Assembly: GCF_003151075.1 (NCBI RefSeq)
Contig: NZ_CP029482.1
Coordinates: 4,960,001-5,024,000, forward strand
DNA from: Pseudomonas sp. 31-12
Lineage (GTDB): Bacteria; Pseudomonadota; Gammaproteobacteria; Pseudomonadales; Pseudomonadaceae
Length of the DNA stretch: 64,000 bases
Direction of reading: 5' to 3'
Shown: positions 8,115 through 17,655 of the stretch, piece after piece
Layout: the number at the start of each line of letters is the position of its first letter
Position numbering within the stretch: position 1 is the stretch's first letter
The notes under the pieces: generated by a model
Databases searched by the model: none
What the model was told of the DNA's origin: nothing
What the model saw: the letters and a program-made list of their open reading frames with translations, nothing else
Program-made: the position numbers and the translations under genes

Positions 8115-9205
8115 AATTTCTCTCCTTGTTTTATGGGGATAGATCGTTCTTGAGCGTAAAAACGTCGCTGACCATTCGCAAAGTTATTGCTGATCGCACG
8201 AATCACATACGCCAACTCTAAAGGATAGTAAATCCAAGAGTACACCCCAAATCTATCATTATAAGCCACATCAAACATCGCAATATGAAGACAGGAAAGC
8301 AAAGCGCAAACATAAAAAATATAAGCCTCTCGTTTATTGAGCTCCCCTCCAAGCCACTTCAGAACCACCAGCAAAACTATTGCAACCGACGAAAACACCC
8401 AAAAATCCCATCTAAATCCAGTAATATAATCAACACCATCAAGATCACTATAATTAACAGCTAAGCCATAACTAGACGACAAATCAAACAATACGGCGAC
8501 CAACAAAACAAACAGTTTTAGATATGAAGCCAAGGAGACACTTAGCCATAAAACCACTAGACCAGAAACACCAACTTTAAACACCACTCGTCGAAATAAA
8601 ATAACTGGAAAATAGACAATGGATGATTTATGAAAAAGAGCCGCAAGCAGTGTATAAATCGCACCTCGATTCCAGTATCCTCTAACACTGCAATATATCG
8701 ATAAATTTATAAAGCACATGGCGAAGCCTTGTCGAATGACATTAGCAGTCAACGACAAGAAAAACGGGTAAAACAAAACAGCCGCAAAAATAAACAACGA
8801 CCAACGCGACTGCGCACCAAACACTGCTTTGATCAAAAAATAATACGACCACAAAAACACAAACGTAATTAAATAGAAAAAACTCTGGTAGTCGAGTGAC
8901 AAATAACCAAAAAGTCGCACAATACCAATAAATCCCGGTTCGAAGGTTTGAAAGGGATTTTCCAGGCCAGAATTCAAATCATTGAAAAAATTTATATAAA
9001 CCGCCGTATCACCTTCCATATCAAATGGCCGATTTGATACGTCGTACGAAACCACCGCAATTGCAAAAAACACAGCAAAGAGTTCAATCGCTCGATTGAC
9101 ATCTACAACACTGCGGTTCCGTACTAGGGTTTGGAACACTGCAAACAAGAATAGAAAAGCGCTAACCAGATAAAACGGCGCACCGTAAAGATTTAGACTT
9201 AACAT
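8111..9205 (-). CDS. wzy: O-antigen polymerase candidate, EpsG family (Wzy function)
   Basis: The 364-residue protein is almost wholly hydrophobic, with about ten membrane segments. A conserved-looking soluble loop near residues 55-75 (YDVSNRPF, then DTAVYINFF) resembles the EpsG-type polymerases. The gene is AT-rich, as is usual for wzy. It stands between a glycosyltransferase and an epimerase in a Wzx/Wzz-containing locus that has no other polymerase candidate, so the Wzy role (periplasmic joining of O units) is inferred from family and context. It overlaps the next gene by 4 bases. Confidence 0.8.
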   Translation of the reverse strand: MLSLNLYGAPFYLVSAFLFLFAVFQTLVRNRSVVDVNRAIELFAVFFAIAVVSYDVSNRPFDMEGDTAVYINFFNDLNSGLENPFQTFEPGFIGIVRLFGYLSLDYQSFFYLITFVFLWSYYFLIKAVFGAQSRWSLFIFAAVLFYPFFLSLTANVIRQGFAMCFINLSIYCSVRGYWNRGAIYTLLAALFHKSSIVYFPVILFRRVVFKVGVSGLVVLWLSVSLASYLKLFVLLVAVLFDLSSSYGLAVNYSDLDGVDYITGFRWDFWVFSSVAIVLLVVLKWLGGELNKREAYIFYVCALLSCLHIAMFDVAYNDRFGVYSWIYYPLELAYVIRAISNNFANGQRRFYAQERSIPIKQGEKF

Positions 9206-9245
9206 TCTATCGCCTCAGTCACTCCCGAGCCACAATGCACATCCA

Positions 9246-10154
9246 TCACCTTACCTGTTTCTCTGGCCCGACACGTTTTCGGACGTTTACTGTCTCAACA
9301 ATTTTCTGTAAACGAAAACAGTGTAGATTTCGAAACAAAAATATCAAACTTTTGGCGGTGCATTTATGAGTTGACCTTGCCATCGCTAAAAAAGTTACGA
9401 GAAAATTAGAGTAAAGATCACTCCTTAATCTCGGCTGCGAATTAAAATAGCCATACAAATCATTAAGATATATTGTATAAGACTTTATCTTCCCGGCAGT
9501 TGTAGACAAGTATGATCCTGCTGAAGGATTACATCTATATCTTACCAACGGTGCATTGATATAAGCAGCCTGTTTATCGGGAAGTAAAGAATCTATTACG
9601 AAAAACCATTCCATAAATTCACGATCGATCACCGCCCGTCTCGAAGTCCGTCGATAGGCGTAGGAACTGTGAACGGCAATAGCTCCCCAACGAGCCATCT
9701 CTTCTAGTGAGATTAAAGACACCATCTCCGTATCCGCGTTTGGATATCGCGTTTCAGACGAATACGAATTATCATCTGAAAAATAAACAGCCTTGTGAAA
9801 CACTACATTCACATCAGCGTTATCTTTAAAAACATCGTATTGCCGTTGTAGCTTCCCTGGCAGCATGACGTCATCACCATCAAAGTGATAAACAACATCG
9901 CCAGATGCCATTTTATGCACGCCATGATAATTTAACGCCGCGCCAACATTTTTATCTCTGAGCAGGAGTTTGAGTCTACCTGGATTTCTATCAGAATAGG
10001 CGCGAAGCCTTTCCTGGGTGCGATCAGTCGAACAATCGTCCGAAACTATAACTTCACAGTCAAAGTTGATTTCTTGAGAAAGTATGCTATCCAAACACTC
10101 TTCTATATAATCTTCCTGATTATAGCAGGATACCACTACGCTCCCGGTCAACAT
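9246..10154 (-). CDS. GT2 glycosyltransferase
   Basis: This is a 302-residue GT-A enzyme. The N-terminal VVVSCYNQEDYIEECLDSI is the classical family 2 start. VIVSDDCSTDRT follows near residue 36, and the metal-binding DxD is in DGDD (about 92-95). The ATG at 10154 overlaps the stop of the flippase gene (TGATG) and has GGAGGGG just upstream, so I take it as the start instead of the TTG one codon earlier. It transfers a sugar from an NDP donor in O-unit assembly, with inversion expected for the family. The C-terminal 60 residues are basic, perhaps for membrane contact. Confidence 0.85.
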   Translation of the reverse strand: MLTGSVVVSCYNQEDYIEECLDSILSQEINFDCEVIVSDDCSTDRTQERLRAYSDRNPGRLKLLLRDKNVGAALNYHGVHKMASGDVVYHFDGDDVMLPGKLQRQYDVFKDNADVNVVFHKAVYFSDDNSYSSETRYPNADTEMVSLISLEEMARWGAIAVHSSYAYRRTSRRAVIDREFMEWFFVIDSLLPDKQAAYINAPLVRYRCNPSAGSYLSTTAGKIKSYTIYLNDLYGYFNSQPRLRSDLYSNFLVTFLAMARSTHKCTAKSLIFLFRNLHCFRLQKIVETVNVRKRVGPEKQVR

Positions 10155-11449
10155 CAAACACCCCTCCGTCTGTAAATCATAAACCCAATAATCGAAACCA
10201 CAAAATACACGATATTCATTATCAAATTAGCAAGAAATACGCCCTCAACCCCCAATCCGCTATGCAGCGAAAAGAGGCTCAATCCACAAAAAATAAAACC
10301 TTGAGTCAATTCACTTATCAGATAAATTCTCAGCGCAGCCTTAGCTACCACAACAAAACTTATCACATAAGTTGAAATACGAAAAAAATCAGCCAACAAC
10401 TGATATTTTATTAAACCTTCAAGGTCTACAAATTCAGCGGAAAGCAGTAATGGTATAAGGTATTGTCTCAAAGCATAAAAAACGACCGCTCCCGATATAA
10501 AAATCGCCATTACAAGCTTCATAAATTTTAAAACCAAAGGTGTAATATGAGAAACTTCAGCTTTCTCCGACACCATTGGCATGAAATACACGGCAAGAAA
10601 TATGGTAAAAAACCCCATATAGGCGCTTGATAGCTTGATGGAGGCCTGCCAAATACCAGCAGCAACAAACCCAACGTTCTCAATGATTTGTTCGCGAATT
10701 ATTATTTCTATCAGTGGGACACTGACCGCACCGACCATCGCCATCAAAGTGAACGACAGTAGCCGCTTAAAACCTTCGGACTCGTACTTGAAACCTATAG
10801 GAAACTTAAAAAAGATAGACCGTCGATAGAAATACAATGCCGGGATAGTGTAGAACGAGAAAAAAAACACCATCGATAGCGCTGCACCGATAAGGTGAAG
10901 ATTCCTGATCAGAATCCAGCTCACAGGCAGTACAAGCACATTCCCTACAATTTGAATGATCGCATACGTCTTGGTGTCCCGTAGCCCATTTGTCACTCCC
11001 GTCACCAAATTTGTGAACGCAAATCCAAATTGAGCGACAGAAAGAAATATAATAATCCAGTAATTATCCGGAGTTTTAAATATATACTCCGATAAAAATC
11101 TGGAAAAAACACACCCAAATAAGCAAATAAGTATGCAAAACATCAAAGAATAAGCCTTTGACACTGCAACCATGTCCATCAGTTTTTTCGGCTGCTTTTT
11201 ATATTGAGCAACATATTTAATCAGACCGTTAACTATCCCTCCCCCCGCAAGTAAAGACAGCAGCGTGGCTGCGCTCATGAAGTGGCCAAGTTGGCCCATG
11301 CCCCCGGCACCGAGGTAAACCGCGATGAGTTTAATAAAGGCGAAACCCACCCCGATCTTAGAAACCTGAGCAATGGTAGTAAAAGCGGCGCTGATGAGCG
11401 CACGCTTTTTGTCAGAAGCACCGAATGCAACCTTACTGGAAGGTTGCAT
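10154..11449 (-). CDS. wzx: O-antigen flippase Wzx (MOP superfamily)
   Basis: The 431-residue polytopic protein has about twelve hydrophobic segments and starts SAAFTTIAQVSKIGVGF, the usual beginning of Wzx/RfbX-like translocases. These proteins move undecaprenyl-linked O units to the periplasmic face. The closest pattern I recognise is WzxE-like, which fits the neighbouring wecE-type gene for a 4-amino-4,6-dideoxyhexose. The start codon lies 17 bases inside the end of the upstream wecE gene. The base composition is distinctly AT-rich compared with the core genes to the right. Confidence 0.85.
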   Translation of the reverse strand: MQPSSKVAFGASDKKRALISAAFTTIAQVSKIGVGFAFIKLIAVYLGAGGMGQLGHFMSAATLLSLLAGGGIVNGLIKYVAQYKKQPKKLMDMVAVSKAYSLMFCILICLFGCVFSRFLSEYIFKTPDNYWIIIFLSVAQFGFAFTNLVTGVTNGLRDTKTYAIIQIVGNVLVLPVSWILIRNLHLIGAALSMVFFFSFYTIPALYFYRRSIFFKFPIGFKYESEGFKRLLSFTLMAMVGAVSVPLIEIIIREQIIENVGFVAAGIWQASIKLSSAYMGFFTIFLAVYFMPMVSEKAEVSHITPLVLKFMKLVMAIFISGAVVFYALRQYLIPLLLSAEFVDLEGLIKYQLLADFFRISTYVISFVVVAKAALRIYLISELTQGFIFCGLSLFSLHSGLGVEGVFLANLIMNIVYFVVSIIGFMIYRRRGV

Positions 11450-12578
11450 TTACCGCACCAATCACAGCCGTAGTGACTCGCTCCATTTCCGCCTCTTGCA
11501 TGCCATACCAGATTGGCAGGCGAATAAGGCGCTCACTCTCTATAGTGGTATTAACGTCGGTGCCATGGAAACGACCAAGCCGCAATCCGGCAGGTGCAGA
11601 ATGAAGTGGGATGTAATGAAAAACAGCACCAATGCCCTGTTTTTTCAGAATATCCAAAATCTTGCTGCGAACGTTGATATCCTGGACTTTTATATAAAAC
11701 ATATGCGCATTGGCAGCGCAATCACCCGGAATTTTTGGCAGTTCAACGCGACCGTCTTTAAAAACTTTTTGCAATGCATTGAAGTAATAATCCCAAACAT
11801 CATGCCGAGCTTTATTGATTTGATCAGCTTTTTCCAACTGTCCAAAAAGATAAGCGGCCTGAAGCTCTCCTGGAAGATAGCTACTTCCAACATCAACCCA
11901 AGTATATTTGTCAATCATCCCGCGAAAAAACAGGCTGCGGTTAGTGCCCTTTTCGCGAATGATCTCTGCTCGAACGACAAATTGCTCATCATTGATAATC
12001 AGCAATCCGCCCTCGCCACCGCTGGTGTAGTTTTTTGTTTCGTGAAAACTATAAGCGGCCATATGGCCAATGGTGCCTAATGCCTTACCTTTGTAGGTCG
12101 ACATCATGGCTTGAGCAGCGTCTTCGATTACAAACAAATTATGTCGCTTTGCAATGGACATAATTGTATCCATTTCGCATGCAACACCAGCATAATGAAC
12201 AGGAACAATGGCCTTCGTCTTATCAGTTACTGCGGCTTCGATAAGCGATTCATCAATGTTCATCGTGTCAGCACGGACATCGACAAATACTATCTTCGCG
12301 CCACGCAATACAAAGGCGTTAGCGGTGCTGACGAATGTATAGCTGGGCATTATGACTTCATCGCCAGGCTGTATATCAATCAGCAATGCAGCCATCTCCA
12401 GCGCCTGAGTACAGGACGGTGTCAGCAGTGCTTTCTTGCAGTTCAGCTTTTCCTCGAACCAACTCTGGCAACGTAGCGTGAACTCCCCATCACCCGACAT
12501 CTTCCCGCTTCGCATAGCAGAGATGACGTGCTGGTCTTCATTGCCGGTGTAAGGTGGTTTATTGAATGGAATTGTCAT
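11433..12578 (-). CDS. wecE: dTDP-4-amino-4,6-dideoxygalactose transaminase (WecE/RffA)
   Basis: This is a 381-residue PLP aminotransferase. It contains IEDAAQA (D153) and SFHETKNYTSGGEGG (K182 as Schiff-base lysine), then EIIREKGTNRS, KYTWVDVGSSY and AVFHYIPLH, all very close to what I know of enterobacterial WecE. WecE converts dTDP-4-keto-6-deoxyglucose to dTDP-4-amino-4,6-dideoxygalactose (Fuc4N) with glutamate. The keto sugar is supplied by RmlA and RmlB, encoded nearby. It overlaps the upstream acyltransferase by 4 bases. A VioA-like (glucose-configured) product is the main alternative, but the sequence pattern favours WecE. Confidence 0.88.
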   Translation of the reverse strand: MTIPFNKPPYTGNEDQHVISAMRSGKMSGDGEFTLRCQSWFEEKLNCKKALLTPSCTQALEMAALLIDIQPGDEVIMPSYTFVSTANAFVLRGAKIVFVDVRADTMNIDESLIEAAVTDKTKAIVPVHYAGVACEMDTIMSIAKRHNLFVIEDAAQAMMSTYKGKALGTIGHMAAYSFHETKNYTSGGEGGLLIINDEQFVVRAEIIREKGTNRSLFFRGMIDKYTWVDVGSSYLPGELQAAYLFGQLEKADQINKARHDVWDYYFNALQKVFKDGRVELPKIPGDCAANAHMFYIKVQDINVRSKILDILKKQGIGAVFHYIPLHSAPAGLRLGRFHGTDVNTTIESERLIRLPIWYGMQEAEMERVTTAVIGAVNATFQ

Positions 12579-13135
12579 TTTAACTCACCCAAAAATTTTT
12601 TTTCTAAATCCAGAAGATCCTGTTTGCGCTCTTTCACACGAACAGCGGGTACACCCACGTAGATCCCCCACGGATCTGTACTTTTAGTCACGAGCGCCAT
12701 AGCACCGATTGAACAGCCTTCTTTAATTGTGGTTCCTGGCATTATCGTAGCGCCGGCCCCGACTATTACATGACGTTCAAGCTGAACCTTCGCGAATTTC
12801 TCATCTTTATATTTCTTAGGAATCAACGAATTAGTCAGCGTCGCACCGCTGTAGTCATCCGACTGAGCGAATATTTTTACACCGTAGGCCAATGTACAAA
12901 AGTCCGCAAACTCAATCCCAGGTTCACCTCCTGCCACGAGGCACATTGGCGTAATATGATTATATTTGCCAAATATCACCCGCCCCGACACCACACAGAA
13001 ATCGTCGATCCTTGTGTAATCACCAAGCTCTATCAACTCAGGGTTATAAATACTTGCTTTATCACTAATTCTGACTTCTTTTCCAAGTTTCCGAAAACCT
13101 AGTTTTTCCAGCTGTGCCGTGCTCAAGTACGCCAT
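12575..13135 (-). CDS. Hexapeptide-repeat acyltransferase, probable N-acyltransferase for the WecE product
   Basis: The 186-residue protein has an N-terminal helix region (STAQLEKLGF) followed by left-handed beta-helix repeats (ASIYNPELIELGDYTRID, VIVGAGATIMPGTTIKEGCSIGAMALV). It ends with GIYVGVPAVRVKERK, typical of maltose/sugar O- and N-acetyltransferases of the CysE/LacA/FdtC group. It lies directly upstream of wecE and overlaps it by 4 bases. In enterobacteria Fuc4N is acetylated by WecD, a GNAT enzyme; none is present here, so this unrelated fold may do that step. The acyl donor and substrate are inferred. Confidence 0.75.
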   Translation of the reverse strand: MAYLSTAQLEKLGFRKLGKEVRISDKASIYNPELIELGDYTRIDDFCVVSGRVIFGKYNHITPMCLVAGGEPGIEFADFCTLAYGVKIFAQSDDYSGATLTNSLIPKKYKDEKFAKVQLERHVIVGAGATIMPGTTIKEGCSIGAMALVTKSTDPWGIYVGVPAVRVKERKQDLLDLEKKFLGELK

Positions 13136-13173
13136 AGATCACCCGAAAGGAATCAACTTAAACTTTCAAAAAA

Positions 13174-14052
13174 TCACTGCCCATTATGCTCTTCTACCAA
13201 GCTAAGCAGGTATTGGCCATAGCTATTCTTTTTCAACTCGTTAGCCGTTACAGCTAGCTGAGCAGCGCTTAACCACTTATTCTTGAACGCAATTTCTTCC
13301 AGGCAAGCGATTTTGAAACCTTGTCGTTTTTCTATCGTTTCAACGAAATGAGAAGCTTCGAGCAAACTTTCATGGGTACCTGTATCCAACCATGCAAATC
13401 CTCGCCCGAGAAGTTCAACATGCAAATCACCGCGCTCCAGATACGCTTGGTTGATCGATGTGATCTCCAACTCACCGCGCGCGGAAGGTTTAACTTGTTT
13501 AGCTAACTCGACAACATCGTTATCATAAAAATACAAGCCAGTTACCGCAAAATTCGACTTAGGCTTCAGTGGCTTCTCTTCAATCGAGATCGCTTTTTTA
13601 TACTCATCAAACTGAACCACACCGAATCGTTCCGGATCTTTCACTTGGTAACCGAATACTGTGGCTCCACTTTTCCGTTTCGAGACGGCCTGTAGCATCG
13701 TCGTAAAACCTTGCCCATAAAAAATATTATCACCAAGCACCAAACACACAGGCTCCTTGCCAATAAACTCTTCACCAATAAGAAACGCCTGCGCCAGACC
13801 ATCAGGCTGCGGTTGTACCGCATAGCTCAGGCTGACACCAAACTGAGCACCATCGGCAAGCAGACGCTTGAAGCCAGCCAGATCTTCTGGCGTGGTGATG
13901 ATGAGAATGTCTCGAATACCCGCCAGCATGAGTACAGAAAGCGGGTAAAAAATCATGGGTTTGTCGTAAATGGGCAACAGCTGCTTGGATACCCCTTTTG
14001 TCAGTGGGTACAAACGAGTTCCCGAGCCGCCCGCCAGAATGATGCCTTTCAT
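13174..14052 (-). CDS. rmlA: Glucose-1-phosphate thymidylyltransferase
   Basis: RmlA joins glucose-1-phosphate and dTTP to dTDP-glucose. The 292-residue frame starts at the ATG at 14052 ([18 protein letters not shown]), preceded by GAGAGGG; an upstream in-frame extension of 13 codons has no support. [34 protein letters not shown] and [10 protein letters not shown] are the family motifs. The length equals that of known RmlA proteins. It is the first gene of the eight-gene minus-strand operon, with a promoter about 70 bases upstream. Unusually it is separated from rmlB by wzz, and no rmlC or rmlD is in the window, so the pathway branches to the amino sugar instead of rhamnose here. Confidence 0.95.
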   Translation of the reverse strand: MKGIILAGGSGTRLYPLTKGVSKQLLPIYDKPMIFYPLSVLMLAGIRDILIITTPEDLAGFKRLLADGAQFGVSLSYAVQPQPDGLAQAFLIGEEFIGKEPVCLVLGDNIFYGQGFTTMLQAVSKRKSGATVFGYQVKDPERFGVVQFDEYKKAISIEEKPLKPKSNFAVTGLYFYDNDVVELAKQVKPSARGELEITSINQAYLERGDLHVELLGRGFAWLDTGTHESLLEASHFVETIEKRQGFKIACLEEIAFKNKWLSAAQLAVTANELKKNSYGQYLLSLVEEHNGQ

Positions 14053-14118
14053 TTTTACCCTCTCGCCTGATCCTAGGCGCCTCACAGCCATGGTTAAAAT
14101 ATCGATTTACCGGGCGTG

Positions 14119-14148
14119 ATTATACATTTTTTAGACCTTTTTTGTCAG
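14119..14148 (-). promoter_or_regulatory. Sigma70-type promoter of the rmlA operon
   Basis: On the minus strand CTGACA (14143-14148) and a perfect TATAAT (14119-14124) are separated by 18 bases. The stretch between is A-rich. Transcription would begin about 14112, some 60 bases before the rmlA start. The rest of the 260-base gap to wzz shows no gene. Confidence 0.6.
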
Positions 14149-14313
14149 GAAACCGATGTTAAACAGCCTCCCTGACGAACTCTTCACCCACAAAAAACGT
14201 CAAAACCAACGAAACTACAGGGCCAATTCGCTGCATATAGAAACCCCGCATCACGATTAACAAATAGAGAAGAGCAGACTATATTCCACCCCCTCCATTT
14301 ATTTATAACGCTC

Positions 14314-15348
14314 TTATTTGTTATCTTGATCCCGCAAAAGGGAATGTCGAATCAGCGCGATTACCACTCCCGACATCAACCCCAAGATCAGCCCGACCAA
14401 GATAATAAGAGGGATTTTTGGCTTCACAGGCGAACCGGAAACCTCTACAGAGCCGTCCATCCTGAATGTTTTGGCAGTCTGAAACCGTCCCGACAATTGC
14501 ATATAAAAATTATAGTCAGTTTCCAGAGCACGCAACTTCTCAATGAAAGGGTCTTCGGACTTCCTGGATTTTAAATTCTCAATTTCAGCTTCAAGCGCTT
14601 TCGTACCGCGCATATAGGTAAGTTCATCATCCATTTTCCCCGCAATATTCAGCGAGGATTTTGAGCCACCACTAACAATAGGGGGCTTTTCCAAACCAAT
14701 AGCTTTTGCGACAACCAAAGCCTCATTCAGTTTGACAAGGGAATCTTCACTTTCCTTGCGCCCTACTTCCCGACGAGAAACAATTTCTTGATTAAGGTTT
14801 CGGGCTTCCACACTAAATTCACTGGAGATATTTTTATTTATCTCCTGCAGCGCTAATTCTTGTGCCCTCTCGGTATATTGCCCCACCCACTTTGCAGCTT
14901 GACTGGAATCAGCGTCGAGAATGGCAATCGAATATCGGTCCGCCGCATCCTTGCCCACAACTGAAATCAACAAATTCTTAGACAATTTTTCATACAGCAA
15001 TCCTTTGGGATCGCTATCTTTTCCTAATGCAGGAAGGTAGGTATCTTTGAAAAACTCCCGACGAAGAGACTCAGCTTGCAGATTTTTAAGAAAGACAAGA
15101 TAAACATCTTTAACAGCTAAGGGCGGTTTTTTACGACCGTAATTAAGATCCTCTATATCATTCTGCGTAGGCGGCATAATGAAGGCTTTTGCTTCATAGA
15201 TGGGCTCGGAAAGAAATGCATAAGTTGCAGCAATAATTGTTCCCAGCAAAGCCATACATAGAATTATAATCTTTTGTCGCCAAAACGTAGAAACGAGGGC
15301 ATGCACATCGAGCCCTTCAGCAACAGAATCCTTGGAATCAATCTGCAT
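14314..15348 (-). CDS. wzz: O-antigen chain-length determinant Wzz
   Basis: This 344-residue polysaccharide co-polymerase has one membrane helix at each end (about residues 25-47 and 308-332). Between them is a long periplasmic, partly coiled-coil region. The proline-rich segment before the second helix (SPVKPKIPLI) is the family hallmark. It sets the modal O-chain length together with Wzy. The gene is alone between two non-coding gaps of about 260 and 290 bases and may have its own promoter in the latter. A wzz beside ihfB is the usual Pseudomonas O-locus border, but here rmlB is placed in between. Confidence 0.9.
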   Translation of the reverse strand: MQIDSKDSVAEGLDVHALVSTFWRQKIIILCMALLGTIIAATYAFLSEPIYEAKAFIMPPTQNDIEDLNYGRKKPPLAVKDVYLVFLKNLQAESLRREFFKDTYLPALGKDSDPKGLLYEKLSKNLLISVVGKDAADRYSIAILDADSSQAAKWVGQYTERAQELALQEINKNISSEFSVEARNLNQEIVSRREVGRKESEDSLVKLNEALVVAKAIGLEKPPIVSGGSKSSLNIAGKMDDELTYMRGTKALEAEIENLKSRKSEDPFIEKLRALETDYNFYMQLSGRFQTAKTFRMDGSVEVSGSPVKPKIPLIILVGLILGLMSGVVIALIRHSLLRDQDNK

Positions 15349-15637
15349 ATCCTGGAACCCTTGAAATAGAATAAATTACAATCTTTCGAAAAACAAACCA
15401 GCCAGGGCTTGTGATGCAGCCGACCGACACCTTACCGATGACAGGTAAAGCGCGGCTATGTTAGCACTTCAACGGAAGTCGACAGATTCCTCAGCAACAG
15501 ACCTAAAACGCTATCCTTGAATTTTATCCCGGTCATTTGTTCAATAATCCTCTGAGCATAGGTCTATTCCGCGTTCCCAACTGGCCAATACTGAGAGAGA
15601 TTTTACGTCGAACGCTGCGCATTCGCTGCGACATGCT

Positions 15638-16714
15638 TTATGCCTTGTTAGAACGGTCTGTGTAATTCTGATCAATCCATTGCTGGTAGCTGCCGCTTTT
15701 GACGTGTGCCACCCATTCAGTATTAGCCAAATACCATTCGACGGTTTTGCGCATACCGGTTTCGAAGTTTTCTTCCGGCGTCCAACCCAATTCACGCTGT
15801 ATTTTACTCGCATCAATTGCGTACCGCTGGTCGTGGCCTGGGCGATCCTGGACATTGATGATCAAGCTTGAATGCGGGAGATATGTCGAGTCAGGACGTA
15901 ACTCATCAAGCAATGCACAGAGAGCATGCACTACTTCAATGTTTTGCTTTTCGTTGTGGCCACCGATGTTGTAAGTCTCGCCGATAACGCCCTCGGTCAC
16001 GACTTGGTACAACGCGCGAGCATGATCTTCGACGTAGAGCCAATCACGAACTTGATCACCTTTGCCGTAAATCGGCAGTGGCTTGCCTTCCAACGCATTC
16101 AGAATGATTAGCGGAATCAACTTCTCAGGGAAATGATAGGGACCATAGTTGTTGGAACAGTTGGTAACCAAGATCGGCAGGCCGTAAGTGCGACTCCAAG
16201 CGCGAACCAGGTGATCGGAGCTGGCCTTGCTCGCAGAATACGGCGAGCTTGGCTGATACGGAGTGGTTTCGGTGAAGAGCTCTTCCGGACCTTCGAGGTC
16301 GCCGTAGACTTCGTCAGTCGAAATATGGTGAAAACGGAAATTGGCCTTGCCCTCCTCACCCAGAGCATCCCAGTAGTGGCGCACAGCTTCCAAGAGGGTG
16401 TAAGTGCCAATGATATTGGTCTGGATAAACTCAGAAGGACCAGAGATCGAGCGATCAACATGAGACTCTGCGGCCAGGTGCATGACGGCATCAGGTTGGT
16501 GTTCACGTAGCACGCGGTCAATCTGATCACGATCACAGATGTCGACACGCTCAAACATATAACGCGAGCTCTGGCTAACTTCGGCCAAAGACTCAAGATT
16601 GCCGGCGTAAGTCAGCTTGTCGACGTTAACGACAGAGTCGGTGGTGTTGTAGATGATATGACGGATGACTGCCGAGCCGATAAATCCGGCGCCGCCGGTA
16701 ACTAGAATTTTCAA
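15638..16714 (-). CDS. rmlB: dTDP-glucose 4,6-dehydratase
   Basis: The 358-residue extended SDR begins [19 protein letters not shown], with [10 protein letters not shown] and the [10 protein letters not shown] catalytic Tyr/Lys, then [15 protein letters not shown]. These are clear RmlB features. It forms dTDP-4-keto-6-deoxyglucose from dTDP-glucose with bound NAD. The neighbouring WecE-like aminotransferase would use the product. It is separated from lapA (to its right) by about 230 bases without a gene, where its promoter should lie. Confidence 0.95.
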   Translation of the reverse strand: MKILVTGGAGFIGSAVIRHIIYNTTDSVVNVDKLTYAGNLESLAEVSQSSRYMFERVDICDRDQIDRVLREHQPDAVMHLAAESHVDRSISGPSEFIQTNIIGTYTLLEAVRHYWDALGEEGKANFRFHHISTDEVYGDLEGPEELFTETTPYQPSSPYSASKASSDHLVRAWSRTYGLPILVTNCSNNYGPYHFPEKLIPLIILNALEGKPLPIYGKGDQVRDWLYVEDHARALYQVVTEGVIGETYNIGGHNEKQNIEVVHALCALLDELRPDSTYLPHSSLIINVQDRPGHDQRYAIDASKIQRELGWTPEENFETGMRKTVEWYLANTEWVAHVKSGSYQQWIDQNYTDRSNKA

Positions 16715-16942
16715 ACGAAACCATACCTTAGAATTGCTGACAGGGCTGCCAACCGAGCACCGTCAAATCCATAAATGCAAAAGCCATCAAGCTCGCCGAA
16801 GCTTCTGATAGAGCCAGCCTGAACCGATTCGGAAACATCCCCTGTCGGTCAAACGCAGCATTCTACAGCTTAATGAACGTTTTACTAACGGATATGGACA
16901 AGCTGCTACGCAATTCCAACGCGCGTCATACGTCAGAATCAT

Positions 16943-17182
16943 TCAGACAAGACGCTTACGCGAGGATCTGAACGACCGCCCTAGTAACCAGCTCAGAACC
17001 GGCCCGATCGTCATACCGATCAATAGCGCAATAACAACAACCAAGGACACACGAAGCTGCGGCCCCTCCCAACCAAGAAACAGAAGGGAAACTGATTGCT
17101 GATTCTCTAGAACAAACGCCAGAATCGCCAAAACGAGCAACAACACAAACAAGACGAGCAGTACGCGCTTCATATTACGCAT
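16943..17182 (-). CDS. lapA: LapA-domain inner-membrane protein (DUF1049)
   Basis: The small protein of 79 residues has two hydrophobic helices (about 4-24 and 42-62). The typical segment FVLENQQSVSLLFLGW lies between them and a basic RSSRKR tail at the end. LapA (YciS) works with LapB in controlling LPS synthesis at the inner membrane in enterobacteria; the same role is only inferred here. The ATG at 17182 follows AAGGAG by 7 bases, so I prefer it to the TTG two codons before. It follows ihfB by 27 bases and is probably cotranscribed with it. Confidence 0.8.
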   Translation of the reverse strand: MRNMKRVLLVLFVLLLVLAILAFVLENQQSVSLLFLGWEGPQLRVSLVVVIALLIGMTIGPVLSWLLGRSFRSSRKRLV

Positions 17183-17209
17183 AAGCAACTCCTTGAATTA
17201 CGGCAACCG

Positions 17210-17512
17210 TCAAAGCGCATCCTCCTCGTCCTCGTCCTCGTTCACACGATCGCGCAGTTCTTTACCTGGCTTGAAATGCGGCACAAACTTGCCATCCAGG
17301 CTAACCGACTGACCGGTCTTAGGATTACGCCCCACCCGCGGCGCACGGTAGTGCAAAGAGAAACTGCCAAAACCACGGATCTCGATACGATCGCCGGTGG
17401 CCAGGCATTGAGACATCTGCTCGAGCATGGTCTTGATGGCCAGCTCCACATCCTTGGATGAGAGCAGCCCTTGATGGGTGACAATTCGTTCGATCAACTC
17501 CGACTTCGTCAT
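17210..17512 (-). CDS. ihfB: Integration host factor subunit beta
   Basis: This 100-residue DNABII protein starts [15 protein letters not shown] and contains [21 protein letters not shown], the DNA-minor-groove arm with its proline, followed by [15 protein letters not shown]. With IhfA it bends DNA at specific sites. The C-terminus carries an acidic tail (EDEDEEDAL). It is the conserved right-hand landmark of the Pseudomonas O-antigen locus; a fragment of another copy lies at 1931-2057 on the far side of the locus. Confidence 0.97.
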   Translation of the reverse strand: MTKSELIERIVTHQGLLSSKDVELAIKTMLEQMSQCLATGDRIEIRGFGSFSLHYRAPRVGRNPKTGQSVSLDGKFVPHFKPGKELRDRVNEDEDEEDAL

Positions 17513-17655
17513 ATTTTTCCCTTCTTTTTCAAGCAGCTAGGAAAAGCGCTTCAAAGGTTTTAGCATGCCCGAAGGAATTTGAACAGCCCAGGGTTTCACA
17601 TATCTTTACCAACAATCCCCTTCCTCATTTCAGCAAACCTCAACACCAATCAGCC

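Noticed and set aside
15349..15637. A JUMPstart/ops element before the O-antigen genes
   Set aside because: The core GGCGGTAG was not found on the coding strand in the gaps before wzz, rmlB or rmlA.
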